64,000 nt of DNA from Apus apus (Eukaryota > Chordata > Aves > Apodiformes > Apodidae), in the NCBI RefSeq assembly GCF_020740795.1, contig NC_067285.1, positions 17,848,001 through 17,912,000 of the forward strand, in the 5' to 3' direction. Both the position numbers and the translations under genes were made by a program. The notes below the pieces were generated by a model that was given only the letters and a program-made list of their open reading frames with translations, did no database searches and was not told the DNA's origin. Shown here piece by piece: positions 35,301-49,700 of this stretch; within the stretch, counting starts at the first letter, position 1, and each line of letters starts with the position of its first letter.

Positions 35301-37170
35301 GGAGGCAAACTTCCCCACAAAGGGACCATGAGAGATCACTGATGGGGAGATGTGGGCATGCATGCTTGATCTCAGGAGCAATCAAAGAGGTTCACAACAA
35401 GTCAAAACATGCTGACAGAGAACAAGGAAGCTGAAATTTGTGGGGTGGTGATAGTGTCTTTTTTTGCTCAGTTTCAGAAGGAAACAAGTTATGCAACTGC
35501 AGCGTCTGTCAGGGTCTTTCAGTAATCTGTAGACTCATTACACAACTTGACAGAATTGGACAGAGCAGAAGAGGTTCCAAATATATTAAATGCTCTCATT
35601 TTATGAAAATCATTAGCTGGGCAGTGGCAAGAGATACTTACACCATTTTGTTAACTGATTTCCAAAGAGGCAGAGTGGAACCAACCCTGGTGGGAAACTG
35701 CCCTGTGTGAAAGCAGTCTGCAGCCTGCCAGGTACTGCAGGGATGTGTGTCTCAGGATTAATTGCAGCCTTTACTGTCTGCCCTTCAGCTAAAGGCCAAA
35801 CAAGATAAGAGTGATTTTGCAGTGTGTGTGGGGGAGAGGTGAGCTTTGGGAACATGTCAGAGGACTGAGGAATTTGTGGGGCAGTATAGAAAACCTGGTG
35901 ATAGCTGGAGATGTGACTGCATCAGAGGGGACCTGGCAGAGGTTCTGTGCTTTTTGTGGTGGTAGTGCATAAGTCATAAAGACAATAGCTCACAGGAAAC
36001 AAGGATTTACAACTCACAAGCAGCTTATTTGATTTAAACTATGCCCCTTATATTTTAACTGAAAAGGTTGAAGATAAATGTGACAAAATCAGGGAGTCAA
36101 CATGTGATTCAGACTGAACAATTCTGCAGAAAAGACCTAAGGATGATCTCTGCAGTGTCACACGTCTTCACAAGAAGGTCAACTCCAGGGCTCTGGTCCC
36201 CTACTTGTAAAAAGGGAGAGCAGGTCTTGCAAGAGGTGCTGCTCAGCACTGTTGGAGAATAAAACGTGGCAGAGAAGCAGTATGCCTAAGGGTGCTCAAC
36301 TTCTGAAGTAGCACAAAGGATGGAACAAGACCATAAAGATCCATGGTAGTTTGAGCAGCTAAAAATATCAGGAGAGTCACAGTTCACCTGACATTCACTT
36401 CAACCTTTACTAAATAAAGTTTGACCCACAACCAAGTTCCAGACTTTATGGAAGTGAATGCTGGAAGGATTTCTGTCAACTTTAGAGCCTTCATTATTTT
36501 AGAACTGAAAATTGTAGCCAATTAAGTTTTGCAATAGAATGGCAGAACTTCAAAGTGAAGGCTCAGAAATGTTGTGATTCAATTACATTATTATGTAATT
36601 TTCTGTATTTTTAATCATCACTGACCACCAAAAAATGTTTGCAGTATCATTATTGTAAACTTTTCTAGGTCAATCACTTCTCTATTAATTTATGTAGTTT
36701 AGATGAGTTTAAGACCCAAGACTGCATGATAGTAATGCAAACAATTATATATTCTGGGAGTAGAGACATTAATCATCAAATGAAATAGCCATTTCTGAGA
36801 AGAAAGCTACTCCACATTAAATGGAAATACTGCAATATTATTTTGTCTCTAAAACGATAAGGTCTTTGAAAATTCAGTAGAGTATTCAGGAAGCTGTATG
36901 TAGACTCAGTTCATCTGGCTTTTTCTCCTTCTGTGTGACTCTCCTGTAGATCCAACAGGTTGCCCTGTCCCCTATGGTGTATCCTGGATTCCAGTCTCTT
37001 TGACTGTAGAAACCCACACTGTCTACTCCCTATAACACCTGATGTTAAAAATATCAGTTAATTGTGCACCCTAGCAAAACCAGACCTAGCCTCATCAAGC
37101 TCAGCTATTCCTCCAGTTCTGCATCCCCACCTCCAGGAAGCCTCCTTGCTGAGGGTAGTTCCACCGGCGC
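32323..37170. other. Gene-free spacer
   Basis: No supported gene. A locally GC-rich patch near 33000-33135 carries part of a 132-codon minus-strand frame (32732-33130) that I cannot identify. A (TG)n microsatellite is at about 35224-35235. Confidence 0.45.
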
Positions 37171-37173
37171 TGC

Positions 37174-37212
37174 CTTTTTTATTTTATTTTATTTTTTTTT
37201 ATTCTTTATTTA
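37174..37212. repeat. T-rich simple repeat with TTTTA units
   Basis: Runs of T interspersed with A in a TTTTATTTTATTTTA pattern, then a longer T run. Confidence 0.7.
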
Positions 37213-40200
37213 GTTTCTCCTTAGCATTTTGCTGTCAGCTTGGAGAAGTCACAGCTGGCTAAAACATCATGTTACCAGCTCTAGAAATGCTTCCTTTTTT
37301 GGACATCAATCATCAGTTGAAATGAGCGGCACTTACTTTGAGTAATACTCTGAAAGTATCCTCCCTCTCCTGGAGGTGTTTAATTGATCTGAGTTGTGTC
37401 ATCCTGGGAGATGTAAGGTGTTTAGCATCTGGAATAGAAAGAATGAAAGAAATCAACCTGAGCGGGCCCTAATACTTTCTGGTAGAAGCTCAGTTTTGGC
37501 TTGCAGCATGTCAAGATGAAGATTAAACCTTCCCTCTGAAAAAAAAGGAAATACTGATGAAGACTTTAGCAATCTTTCCTATAAGCCAAAACTAACATAG
37601 GAATCTGGAAGGAGAGGAAAAAGTTTACTCAAAAGGACAAGGATCTGAAATGTTTTCTGGGGTTTTCTTAAGTTTGTAATACAAAAGGGGAATAACAATC
37701 TTTAAGAACAGAGAGAGCAGAATTTTTCTTGTGGTAAAGGGGGAGTTTCCTACCCATGTGAAATGCTGTGTTAGACCTCAAATAGCACTGTGAAGGTAGA
37801 AGAACAAAATCTGTGGAGAGCACTAGTCTAAATATTGGCTAAGGTTAATTATCTCTGCCTCTGCAGCGAGGAGTGTTGTTCTGTGTTGAGTGCCGATATT
37901 TTTGCAGTTGCAGTTCTCATCCTGTCTGTCTTGATTTGAGCCAGGATGAAGCCGATTTTCCTTTTACTGTTAAAGTTTTTTTAATATTTATTTTTTTGTT
38001 GTTCCTTTAGAGAACTCTCTTTCAACTAGCAGCAAGTTTTCCAGCTAGTAGACTGATAACGCTGGAATGTTTATGTTACTGCTGTGGTGACTTCAAGGCC
38101 ACTTTGCTCTTTGTTGAATCTGCCGCTCAGATGCTAAAGGAGCAGAAGAAATGTATCTGCAACCCTCTTGTAGGGAGGAGTGGACTAGATGGACAGCAAA
38201 ATTGACCAAAGTATTCCATTCCATATATCTACACAAGCTTGGTGTAAGATGGGAGATCACAGAAGTCAAGCTCTTCCTTTTCCTTCTTCCCTTCTCTACC
38301 ATCCGTGGCCAGTGTCTGGGGAAAACTCAGTCTATCCATCACCATTGATCCCTAGGCCTGTGCATTTCTGACCCTCATAACTCTCCCCTCAGCTCCTGTC
38401 TGCTCTGCTGCTCTCTCCAGCAGCGTTCCAGGAAGTTTCAGAACTGCTCACAGCTCAGGAGAGTGCCCTGGGTGTTGCTGGGGGTGGGGGGAGGCAATAG
38501 GATTTTGCACATTCCTGAACACATTTGTATAGAATTGGATGTATTTTCTTTCATCATTTGTATTTAATTAAAGCTGTCTAGTTTAGTTTTCAATCTGCAA
38601 AGTCTCTTCATTCTCTCTCTTTTTTCCATACCTGGATGGGAGAACGAGGGGATTGAGAGCATAATTGTTGCTGCTTTAATTGCCGATGCTGAGTCAAACC
38701 ATAACACTCTCTTTTTCTTGGGTGTTTCTTTCCCCCCCCCCCACCATATTTTTTGTGATGCCATACCACTCTACAATACTGGTTTTGCCTCCCAAAGATT
38801 TCTGGTATTTGGTTAACTTTATTACTGGAACCCCTTTTAAGGAAATGAGAATTGAGAGACCGTTAACAGTTAAAAGTGATGATAGTTCACAACTCTTCTA
38901 ATCACACACTGAAGACAATATAATAATGTATTTTGTCTATCAGGATTTTGTGAGCCTTCTTTTTATCCTCTGTCAGCCTTGTTTGTTTTTTGTTCTAAAA
39001 AAAAAGATCTCATCATGGAAGTGTACTTTTAAAATGAAGAGGTAGGTTATAGCTTTTTGGAATATTTTTCTGGAAATTGAGGTAATTGAAAGATTTTTTT
39101 AGAGATCTGCAAAACTGAAGAGAATTCCAAACTGAGGCTGTTAGGTGACTGGACTTCATTTGATTGGAAATGTTCATTTGTGATCCCTTAGGAAGTCATG
39201 AGCAATGTAGATGTTAAATCTTAATTGAATATATTCTGCATAGATCCGTAACCAGTATCAGCTACATGTATTTTGCTTTACAAGATGCAGACTGGTTACA
39301 GATGGAATAGAAAGGGTGGACTCAGCTTTGAAGAGGGTTGTGCAATGCTAATGATGTGATGATCCAGAATTGCAATGAACACTGTGATTTTGCTAGGATT
39401 GCGTAGGAAAACTAACCAATCTGGATAAAATACTGAGAAACAACAGATCTGCTTTGTGTCTAGACAGTGAAGCTGCAGCTTGAGCACAAAATGTGCCTAC
39501 TGTCCAGTTTGACCTCTCTTTGTAGGGGCTGCAGAAACAGAGCGCCTGTCTCCCTGCTCTTTTTCTGGTCAGGTGAGCTGAGGAGTAAAAGAATAAAGCT
39601 GACCAATAAGGGGAGATACCAGCTTAATGGCATGATAAACTTAATTGATCTAAAATTCTTCTGAGGTGAAAACAGAGATTTAACGTTATGAACTCATTGG
39701 GATGCAAAGCGCTGGCACTCCATTTTAAAAGGACTTCCTAAAAATGTCTTTTTGAGGTTACTTTTCCTCTTTGTTTCATCTTATCCCATTCTGCACCATT
39801 TTCATGTACCACTTTCATGTTGCTCTTAACCACCAGCTCCACCAACTGTTGCTCCTGTCTCCTCCTTAACATTTGCTGTTTCTGATCTCAAGATCCCACA
39901 TCCTCCCAGAACCACAGCATAGGGTAGCCATAACTCTGGTGGCCTTGCAGGAGAAAGCACAATAGTAGGAGAGTAGCTTCTAAGGGGGACAGGATCAAGG
40001 CTGGAACAAAGAACAATGCTCTAGCATCTCCACCTGCCTTTGCAGGAGCAGAGCCTTGGTCTCCCTCTCCAGGGGCCACACGGTAAGAGCTACACAAATA
40101 TGCAAAGCTATCTAGAAACAGCTGCACATATCACAGGAAAACTAGAGGGGTTTTATTACTTTAAGAGCCTCACTTGGAAAAAGTCAGTTGGAATCAAACC

Positions 40201-43200
40201 AAGTGGAGTGTTTTTCTTTCCAGACTTGGAAGGGAAGTTACATTATCTATTTGGTCGTATTATTAAAGGTGTATTAATCTAAAGTTATTAGTTTAATTTG
40301 GAAACAAAACTAAAAGCTTTTCATTTAGAAAAAATCAAAATTAATCATACAAATGTGTTATTTTAAGAAGTTTTTTAGCCTCAGGAAGAAATGGTAAACT
40401 TCCTAGTTGTTTTTAGTAATCCAAATATCCATCTTTTCAGCAAATAAAAATTTAGTTTTATTCTGAAAAAAACCCCACCTAGTGCCTATGTGAGAATCTG
40501 GAGGATATGTTCTCAAATTTCAACTCTGACACCAGAAGAGACTGTGTGTTCCTTTCTTTAATTTGCTTTACTCTGGCTTATCTTTTTGGTATTGTATAGC
40601 AACCAGAAATGTGCACATAACATCCATTTTCTGCGTATTATTATGTATATTTCATCTAGTAACCTCAATACAAAGATTTTCCTAGTTGGACTGCTGACAG
40701 TGTGCGTTATGGTTTATTGGATATTTTAATCCTTTAATATATCTGGATGATTTGATGTCATGAGGGAGTGAAAAATGCAGTCTGTTTTGAAGGTGCTTTG
40801 CACAGTTTGTACATTGAATTCACATGAACCAGATGCTGAAAATAATGTTATTCCTACCACTGGGCTCTCATTTTACTTGAGACTTATTTTGAGTTTGGAG
40901 ATTACCTGGAAACAAAGCCTGCAAATGCTGCTTCTGTTTTCTAGTGGTGAGACCAAAAAACTGCATCCCATGACTCCTAAAAGCAGCTGAACGTTCTGCA
41001 TTTTGCAGCTGAATCATCCCTGGCTGTTGATTTTACATACATTTGGGTTTTTTTTTACTCTAATTGGTGTGAGTTTTAATACCTGAGAATTATTTTGCCA
41101 TGTGAAAAACAATTTCATTCCTGCTTGCTTAATCTGTTCTTATTACATATCTTCTAACTTGACAGAAGTCATAACTGTATGTGCTAGATCCTGTAGAAAA
41201 TGTCACATATCATTCATAATTGAAACTAATGGTTTGTTCTTTACTGAAGAGGTCACTAAAACTTGTATGAGTTTGCTCTACAGAGCTCTTTTGTTGAACT
41301 CTGTTCTTTTCTGAAGGCCTGCGTAGTCTCTGTGTATCGCACGAACAAGGGTGAAATTGAGCAAAGAAACTCCCAGTAACATGCTGGGCAGAGCTGGATA
41401 AAAAAAGATATAGGGCCTCAGCCTGCTGGAAATGGGCTGAAGGGGAGGGTGGCCTGTATTATGAAGAACTTAAAAAGTCACATATAGTTCAGCAGCGTGG
41501 GACACTGCTTTCTGCAAAAAGTGTGATTCAGAACCAGAGCTGAGATTCCTAATTATACATTTTGAATGTGAGATTGAGGAAAGACACTGTGTCCTGGTGT
41601 CACAGACTTTTGTTTTCTTTACGAACAAAATTAGAAACTCCAATTTTAAAAACAAAACAAAAAAACCTTATATGGAGGAAGATTTAGAGGCTTTAGATAC
41701 TACTGTTTTCCTTAGGGAGGAGAGAAACAGAAGTTTCAGGTTTTTTTCATTGGGAAACCAGATGAGCCACTGGGGGATGTGGAACCAAAGGAAATAATGA
41801 ACTGGGAGTGGGACTGAGTGTGGTGTAGAAGGAAAGGAGGTTGGAACATCTGGCCTGTAGGATGTGGTTTATGGAAGAGGAGGATGATGGCTTAAGATGA
41901 GCTGCTGGATCACCATTGAGGCTGGAGGTAGGTTTGTAACAGCTGGTTACAATCACTTACTACTAAACCACCTGAGGTATCTTGTTGTTAGGACATGGAC
42001 ACCCACAAGAAGGAAAAAGAAAGTAGACTGCAATGGTGAGTAATTAAGTGCTCATAGAAGCATTTTCTCACTTAGAAGTTAGAGATGTGTTCCTATTAAG
42101 TCAGTTTAATTTAAAACATTCCTCTTGCATATTAAAAATTTAAAAGGGGATACTAACAAATTGTCAAAGAAAATAGATCAGCACCATCATCTCACTTGTC
42201 CTTTCCTTGCTGCAATAAAACTCTGACTTAACAGTTCATGGAGGAAACTTCTGATAGTTTTCAGCCTTTGTGCTATGAAAAGTACAGCTTTTTATGGCTT
42301 CTCATTAATGCACTATTACATAAATCACTGTGCGACAGCAGCAGATCTTTGATGGTACCTAGCATGAGGTCCAGGTCTGCCAAGTAACTTCCCAAAAAAA
42401 GCACAAAATTCCTGTAATGTTCCTAGTGTGCTCTGTTTCCAAGTGAGCTTAGAAATATTGAAAAGGAAAAATCACTTATTACTGATAACAAGTATGAGGT
42501 GACTTATTGTCCAAACATTGGTTGGCACTGGCTAATAACAAACACAGCAGCAGGACCAGGAAATTAGCTGTTTGTCAGATTCTGCTTACAATATTCTTGC
42601 TGATACTGAAACAGTAACACAGGATATAAATTCCTGGACTTTTCTGGGGAAAAGCCGTCCTACTGCTCCCACTCCCTAACCAGGTCATTTGTGTTCTTGC
42701 CAAAAATCCAACTCTCAACTCACTCTGTATTTGTTGATTTTAAAAAATTATCTTATTTTTCATCTAATAGGACAGCAAATCTTAAGTGAATCAGTGTATA
42801 TATATGTGAAAGTAGATCGGAACAACCATCTGCTTTATGGGCTTCTGAAAATCTAGGCTGGAGTGTATTCAAATTCAGACTTACATAATAGCTTTTGCTG
42901 GAAGAAAGTATAATAGAGGAAAGCTATTTGTACTTGAATGTCAACTCAAATGCTTACCATACTGAGGGTTTTGATGTCCTGCCCACCCTCAGTTATGTCA
43001 CAAGCAGTACAGCTGATGAAGAAGACTATGACATGATGTCTACATTGTGCAAATTACTCTTGGCCCTTTGTCCTTTTATTCTTGCAAACAGATGAAGAGG
43101 CTGCTTGGCTTCCAGCAGATAGTTCACTATCCAGCAGACAGTGAACTACATCTGGCCAAAGATGCAGAGAAAGCACAGAGAAGAGGAACAAATGTGTGTA

Positions 43201-43404
43201 TATGGTGAAGGTATTCCAAATCCCTTTGAAGATGGCACTATGTGCGTTCACATGGTGTGTTCAGCCTGATTTAAACCACCTTTCTGTTTCTATTACTACA
43301 AACATTTGGCTTGAGTTCAGGTCCTGAAGCCCATGAGCTGTATGAGGTTGGCACAGAGACATTAGCTCCCCAAGGTCTGTAGGTGCTGTTCGAAGCTATT
43401 TCTG
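37213..43404. other. Gene-free spacer
   Basis: No exon or mobile element recognised. The only notable point is a run of 11 C at 38732-38742. Confidence 0.45.
38732..38742. repeat. C11 homopolymer
   Basis: Eleven consecutive C in an AT-rich setting; likely to vary in length between individuals and in sequencing. Confidence 0.8.
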
Positions 43405-43410
43405 CAGAGA

Positions 43411-43470
43411 GCTGGAGGTTGGACTAGGTGATCTCCAGAAGTCCCTGACAGCCTCCAAAATTACATGGTT
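43411..43470 (+). mobile_element. CR1 LINE 3' fragment
   Basis: GAGGTTGGACTAGGTGATCT then CCAGAAGTCCCTGACAGCCT match the CR1 3' tail. Short and old. Confidence 0.65.
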
Positions 43471-43681
43471 TGCTCTGTTTTTAGATGGGCCTGAACCAGC
43501 CAGCTTAGTACTGTTCTGTGCCAGGCACTGCTGCTCCCTGAGGAGATGGGTGCTTTGGAATTTTCTTCAGTCCTCTGAAGGGTGTTAAGCCTTCACAGTT
43601 GGAAGAGCAATGAATGCCAGCAGGACACACTCCCAAATGCAGAGACTTCCATGTTACTTTCTGCTAGCAGGTAGACGGACC

Positions 43682-43725
43682 TTTTTTTTAAAAAAAATAA
43701 TTTTTTTTTATTTTTTTTTTTTTAA
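43682..43725. repeat. Low-complexity T/A tract
   Basis: Poly-T, then poly-A, then poly-T in about 45 bases. The A and T blocks can pair, so the tract could fold back on itself. Confidence 0.7.
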
Positions 43726-46700
43726 CCTTGACAATGTTGTTCACAGAGTTACCACACTGGCTGGTGATGTTACCTGAGAGGATTCCTGACCCGCTTCTCC
43801 CTGCTTGCGTTGCAATGAGATGCAGTGTCACTTTTCCTCCTTTTTGGTGATGCAGCTGAAGCTGGCTGTGCCAGTTGCCTTCCTCCATGTCTGATGGAGG
43901 ATCACTGACCCTTTGAACTTGTTTGCAGCCTGTCAGCAGAGCGGATGTGAGGCAGGGAGTGCAGCCGCGTGACTAGGAGAGCACTTACTGGGGAGCTGTG
44001 AATCACTTGCTGGGGCTGCCGTCATGCTTTCCCTTCCTCACTGCAAGCACAGGAGCTCCGGATGCCCACTTGGCTGGGAAGGGGCCCTGCAGCAGCTGGG
44101 GCTTGTCAGTGTGGGGGTCTGCTCCAAGTTCCTGGCTGCTTAGGGAGCTATGTCATGGTTTTGGCTGCTCCTGTGCAATGGTGGGAGTGGGGCTGAGTGC
44201 TGGGGACACTGAGAACGGCCTCTTCAGGGGAACCGAGCTGGGAGGAGAGCAGCCAGAAACTGTATGTGAAATCTGCACTGTGCTGGGGAGGGATTCAGTG
44301 CTTGCAGTCTGGATCCAGAAGACTGTCTCTGCCAGGCATGCTGTTACTGTTTGTTTATTTTCATAGTGTCCAGCTAGGAACTATGCTTATGGATAAAGAC
44401 CTCTAGTATCACTGGAACTGCGTAAACATGTGGTACCTACAACAACCTGCCTTCCCATTCTCACAATCTCTCCAATACAGTGTATACATTATGTGTAAAA
44501 CATAGGGTAACAGGAAGGTCCAAGAAGTTGGAAGGAGATAGGGATGTAATTTTTGTCACCACTCTCACCTGTGTACTGTGGCAGAAGGGATTATGTATCC
44601 TTGGAAAAGGATAGCAAAGTTCTTCTGGTTTTGTTTTTTTAATGGGAGCTCCTTACAAGTGTGATTTATTTTAAAAAAAAATATTTTATTTTTAATTTTT
44701 TTAACAAACGATGCCTTCCTGAGATGAATGGTGGTGCTGAATAGGCTGACTGGTGCTGGGAGCTAATCTTTCTGTATAGATGGATAGGCAGAAATCAGAA
44801 AAGCCTTGAAAGGAAAAATAAAGAACTCTAACTTGTGGGGGCCAACAGTGGAAGGACACAATGAAGAAAAGACGGCTGATCTTTTCAGCTGCTTTCTAGG
44901 TTTGTCAGGGACTGTGTTTGATGACTCTCTAGAAAAGGATATTGCAATACTGGACATAAGAGCATGGACAGGATTTTTGGCTGGATGTTTGGGGGTAGGA
45001 AATGTCTTAGACAGAACTGGTGTGATTTTTCTGTGGGCAGAACCTGAAGATTCAAAGAGAAGCCAGTTTCCAAGTCTCTTCCTCTGGTTTTGGGTAGACA
45101 AATGGCATAGTGTCGTGAGACAGGAGAACAAGAGGAATCAAAAAATTTATTGAGGATGCAAATACAGTTCTGTTCTTTTTGCTTTTTTGAGAGCACTTTG
45201 CAACAGACATATGAACTTCATTATTCCTTTCACAATAGCCTCTTCATTATTTTTTGAGCCTAAATGAGCCATTTGGAGAACTACTTAGGGCTTCTTTTCT
45301 TGTTGAAAGCAGAAGTCCCTTAATTAATGTAGTTGTTCAAGTTAGTTTTACTGTAGCTGCCAGTTTGTAGTGTGGAAACAAACACTTTCTTTGACATCTA
45401 ACATTATATGACTAATGAGCTGGAGGGCTTACATGGGGTTAGTTGGGGAAATGGTTGCCAGCTCTGAAAAACACACCGGGCAAAAATAGGGGATTGATTT
45501 ACATTAAAAATGAAGCATGTCTGGATGAAAAGGAAACAGTTGGATTGCAGCTCTTATTTTACAGCAGGTTTTTTATAGCTATTTGTTGAATAGACTTGGC
45601 TGTGGTCTGCATTGCAGCTCATTGGCACTCTAGCATGGCACATTCTTAGGGGGTTCTACTAGGAGCTTTCCTTTTAACTAATTTCACTTTTCCATCGTTA
45701 ACTCCCTTTTCACTTTTATGTACATTAGATTGCAGCTTGTCAACTAACTTCTGTTATGTTTCTACTAAAATTATAAGGCCAGATAACAACACTTAGAGGT
45801 AGAAGATAGGAACTGGCTATCAGGGTGTGCCTTGTAGATAAAGGAAAAGGAATGAGGGATGGAAGGAAGGCATACAAAAGGTCAGATCTGCTGAAAACAG
45901 ACTGTGGTTAAAATATTGACTCATAGGAATATAGAAAATGACAAGGACTTAGCATATAGATGGATTCTGCAAGCTAATTTTGTTACAAATGTTTCAGGTT
46001 TTTTTTTCACTGAAAATGAATTGAAAAAGCAGGAGGAAGAGATAAACAGATACTGAAGTGGAACAAGAGAAAGCAGTCAAAGTTCATGATATGAAGGGAG
46101 TTCTGAACTACACTGGAGCATCCTATTCCAGTACTGAACAAAACCAAAATCAAATGTATTTTTGTGTACCTCCCAAAATTCTTAAAAGGAATTTATGTGG
46201 TGGTTTTCTGCAGTGCAAAATATGACTTGCAAGAATAAAGGTGGGTTTTTTTTAAGGACTAGTTTTGTGTTTTATTTCCCCCTGTTTGATCTGGGTAAAC
46301 ACAACGACAGTGAAAGTGACTAAGCTTTAAAACCTGCTGTAGGTTATTTGTGGTTTATCAGGACCAAGATGAATCTATGCTGTATGATGCAGTGACCCTC
46401 TCACTGTCTTCTTAGTGGGGCTCAATGTCTTTAGCAAGAGTTTTTCTTTGTCAGAAGCACTGCTGAGAAGATGATTCTCACAGATAAACATACTGTCACA
46501 GGAAACTGTCTGTTCTGCAGGAAACTAGAGGGAATTGTCTTACATTAGGCAGACTGTCTGCTCCTCACGTATTGGAATATCCTGCAACATCTCCAGTACA
46601 CACGTCGGAGGACAATACCTCAACCCTTGATTTTCATTTAGAGGCAACTACTGTGATTTCATAAAACACTTTAAAATATTTTTCAATGTTTTGGAACCTG

Positions 46701-49700
46701 TGTGTTTTGCTAAATTGTAGAAGTAGGTCTCATAGCCCTGGAAGTTTATTCACTTTTATAATGGATTTGGATGTTTGTTTTTTTGCCAGATGCATTGAAA
46801 ACTTCTAGGGCTCTGACAGATGGAGGTGTAACCAGAGGCCTGTACTGCTGGGAAGTTTACACTGTGGTTTGCCAATTCTTCCATAGGAGAAAATCCCTTT
46901 TATGCCACATGAGAAAGTCTGGCAATTTAAGTATTTGCTGGCTTTTTAGGCAGACCAACTCATGAGTTAGCAGTATATGTGAGTTGTAATGGGATAAAGT
47001 CCAAAACAACTACTCTCCCACAGGTGAGCTGAAACATTTTTTTTATTTTCCTCATCTGGCACACAGATGCCAGGCAAGCAATTAATTCCTCGTGGCCCTG
47101 TATTCAGCAGCCACAGGAGGTGGCTCCCATCTCTGGTTGTCATGTAGGTTAGTCCAGTCACAATATAAGGAAGGACGCTGACATGAAGGAATAAAATAAG
47201 CATATTTCCTCTTTTCCTGTGCTGGAGACCAGAACTCATCAGGGCAATGTCATGAGGCAGTCCTATGGGTGACTCTCCTTGCCTGCCATTTCTGAGTGGC
47301 TGGTAAATGGGGAGGGACAGATCCCTTCCCTGTGGCTGAGTGATCTGGTTTCATTTAACCTCCTGAGTCTGAGCCTGATTTCACAGTTGGAAATTTTACC
47401 AATCAGAATTAGACCCAGAGTGTAAAATTTTTGCTTAATGATGATGAAATAGTCCCATTCAGTGCAAAGCACATAACAAAGGTTGAATTTTGGTCAGATC
47501 AGGGTTCAGTTCCCACGCAGAACAATGCACAAAAATACAAAGCTACGAAATAAAAAATATAAATGAGAAGGAGCCCATAATAGTCAAGGTTGACATTAAA
47601 ATATATTAAAAAAAAGTACAGGTTTACAAATTTTTAGACCCATTTAACACTGATACCTGAACAATTGGCACAAGCCAGGTTATAGGTAAAGTCATTTACT
47701 ATAGAAGCTGGAAAATTACCATGTACGGATTCCAAATTTTTATCAGCTCAGCAACCACAAGAAACTATGAAACTGCATTACTTGCTTTGATTGTAAGCTA
47801 AGTGGGAGAAATTACAGACCAAATGATCAGTGCAAATTTATATTTTTTCAGACAATAGAGAAAATGCTCTGTCTGGCTGGTTTCCTCTGATGTCAGTGTA
47901 GCTTCTTTTACAGTGTGAAGAGAAAATACCTTTTAAAGGAAAATATGAGCATAAACCTATGAAACCTGGTATGGGAATTTTGGCAGGTATAGCATTTAAA
48001 ACTACATCTAAGCTATTTCTTCTTATTTGGTTTTACCTTGACAAGTATTTACTGACTGTGCTGCTTTTATGTTATGTTCCCTGCCACGGGTTTCAGTGCA
48101 GAAGCTGGAGGCGTTTTTTTAAACAAAAATTTCCCAGTAGTAAACTTGAGGAAAAAAATTATTCTAGCCTACCCTTGCAGAGAGAGCATGTGGTACAAAA
48201 CAGTGAGAAATGGCTATTTCATAAGTAGAATTTCTCAGTCTGGTGCCCTCTGTGGTAAGCACAACTCTGCCTGGTTTGTGTTTGCACTTTGGTATCAGAG
48301 CACCTTGGGAAGCACAGCACACAAATGGGCTGCCTTGGCAGTGTAAATGTTCTCTGCTTCCTTGTCCTGCATTATGGAAAACATGTTTTGTAAGTGAGTT
48401 TAATCTTTTCCCTTTAGTTTGTGGATTTTGTGTGTGTGTTAATAGCTTCTGGGTTATTTTTTTAATAGGTTAGTATGATATTAATAGGTTATGGGGAGGG
48501 AGGATGGGTAATGTCAGAATTGCCTTTGTTCTGAGGATAGTGCTGTGATAAGAACTGTGACCATTTATAGTGTGTGGGAGCGACTCTTCCAATCTCAGGC
48601 AACCAGCCAAAAAGGCCTTAGCTCTTACAAAGACAGTAATGTAGACAGCTCTTGGAGAACACCTGGTAGCTCAGGGAGCCTGAGATCTCAAGATCAGAAC
48701 ATAGGTGTAAATGAATCACCTGCAAAGGGCCTGAACTTCAATCCTGACTTAATTATGTTTTAATCCTGATGCATATGCTATTAAGTTTCCTATTTTGCCT
48801 TGCACTGTCCAAAATTGCCACCCATTTTTCTCAAAATGAAGACTCCACATATGGAAGACAGGAATATATCTCAGAAGTGACAAATACTTGGTATATCTCC
48901 ATGGCTTTCTGGTTTTAGGCCACTGGCATGCAGTGATCCATTAATAAAATGAGTCAAACACAGCACCACATATAGGTAGTTATCCCAAGAGATTACAAGT
49001 CAAAACTATCCTCCATTCCTCTCTTGTTCTGTATTGTTCCTTATGCCTATTTCTTTCAGGCACCACCACTGTCCTTTTGTAGGACCACTGGCCTTCAGAG
49101 TAAATATTTTAAAATTTCCAGAAGAGATTAGCAGTAATGTAGTTGCCAAAAACACAAAGTCTCACAAGTAAGGTCAGAGCTAAAAAATGCAAACCAAACA
49201 AGTCCTACTCCCCAAAGGCTATTTTCACTTAAGAGAAAAGTCTCTTCACTCTATCAGATTTCAGATATGTAGAAAATAAATAATATTGCACTCTGCAACT
49301 AAAATAATGCTCCCAAATGCCCCTGATTTTGGAGAATTCCACCCATTCAAGTACTAAAATTATTTATATTCCATAAAAATCTATTGTTCCTCCAGCTTTA
49401 TTATAAAGAACTTCTTATTTGAAGAATTGTGAAACAGGGTTTTACCATACTCTCACAGAAGAGCTCCTAGAGAAATGTACTGTTGCCAGCTGTTTTACAA
49501 CTGTGCATAATCACATCTTGAGTCTTCCTTTTGTATCACATCCAACTTCTGGGCCATGGAAGACTGAGAAATTTAAACCAAAAATATTCCATGTTGTCTT
49601 GGCATAAAAAGGTTTAACTATTCCTTCGTTTAAGCTCAATCAGTAGAGTTACATTTTGGGAATTATTTATTCTGTTGATTTTAATGATCTTTTCCAGCTC

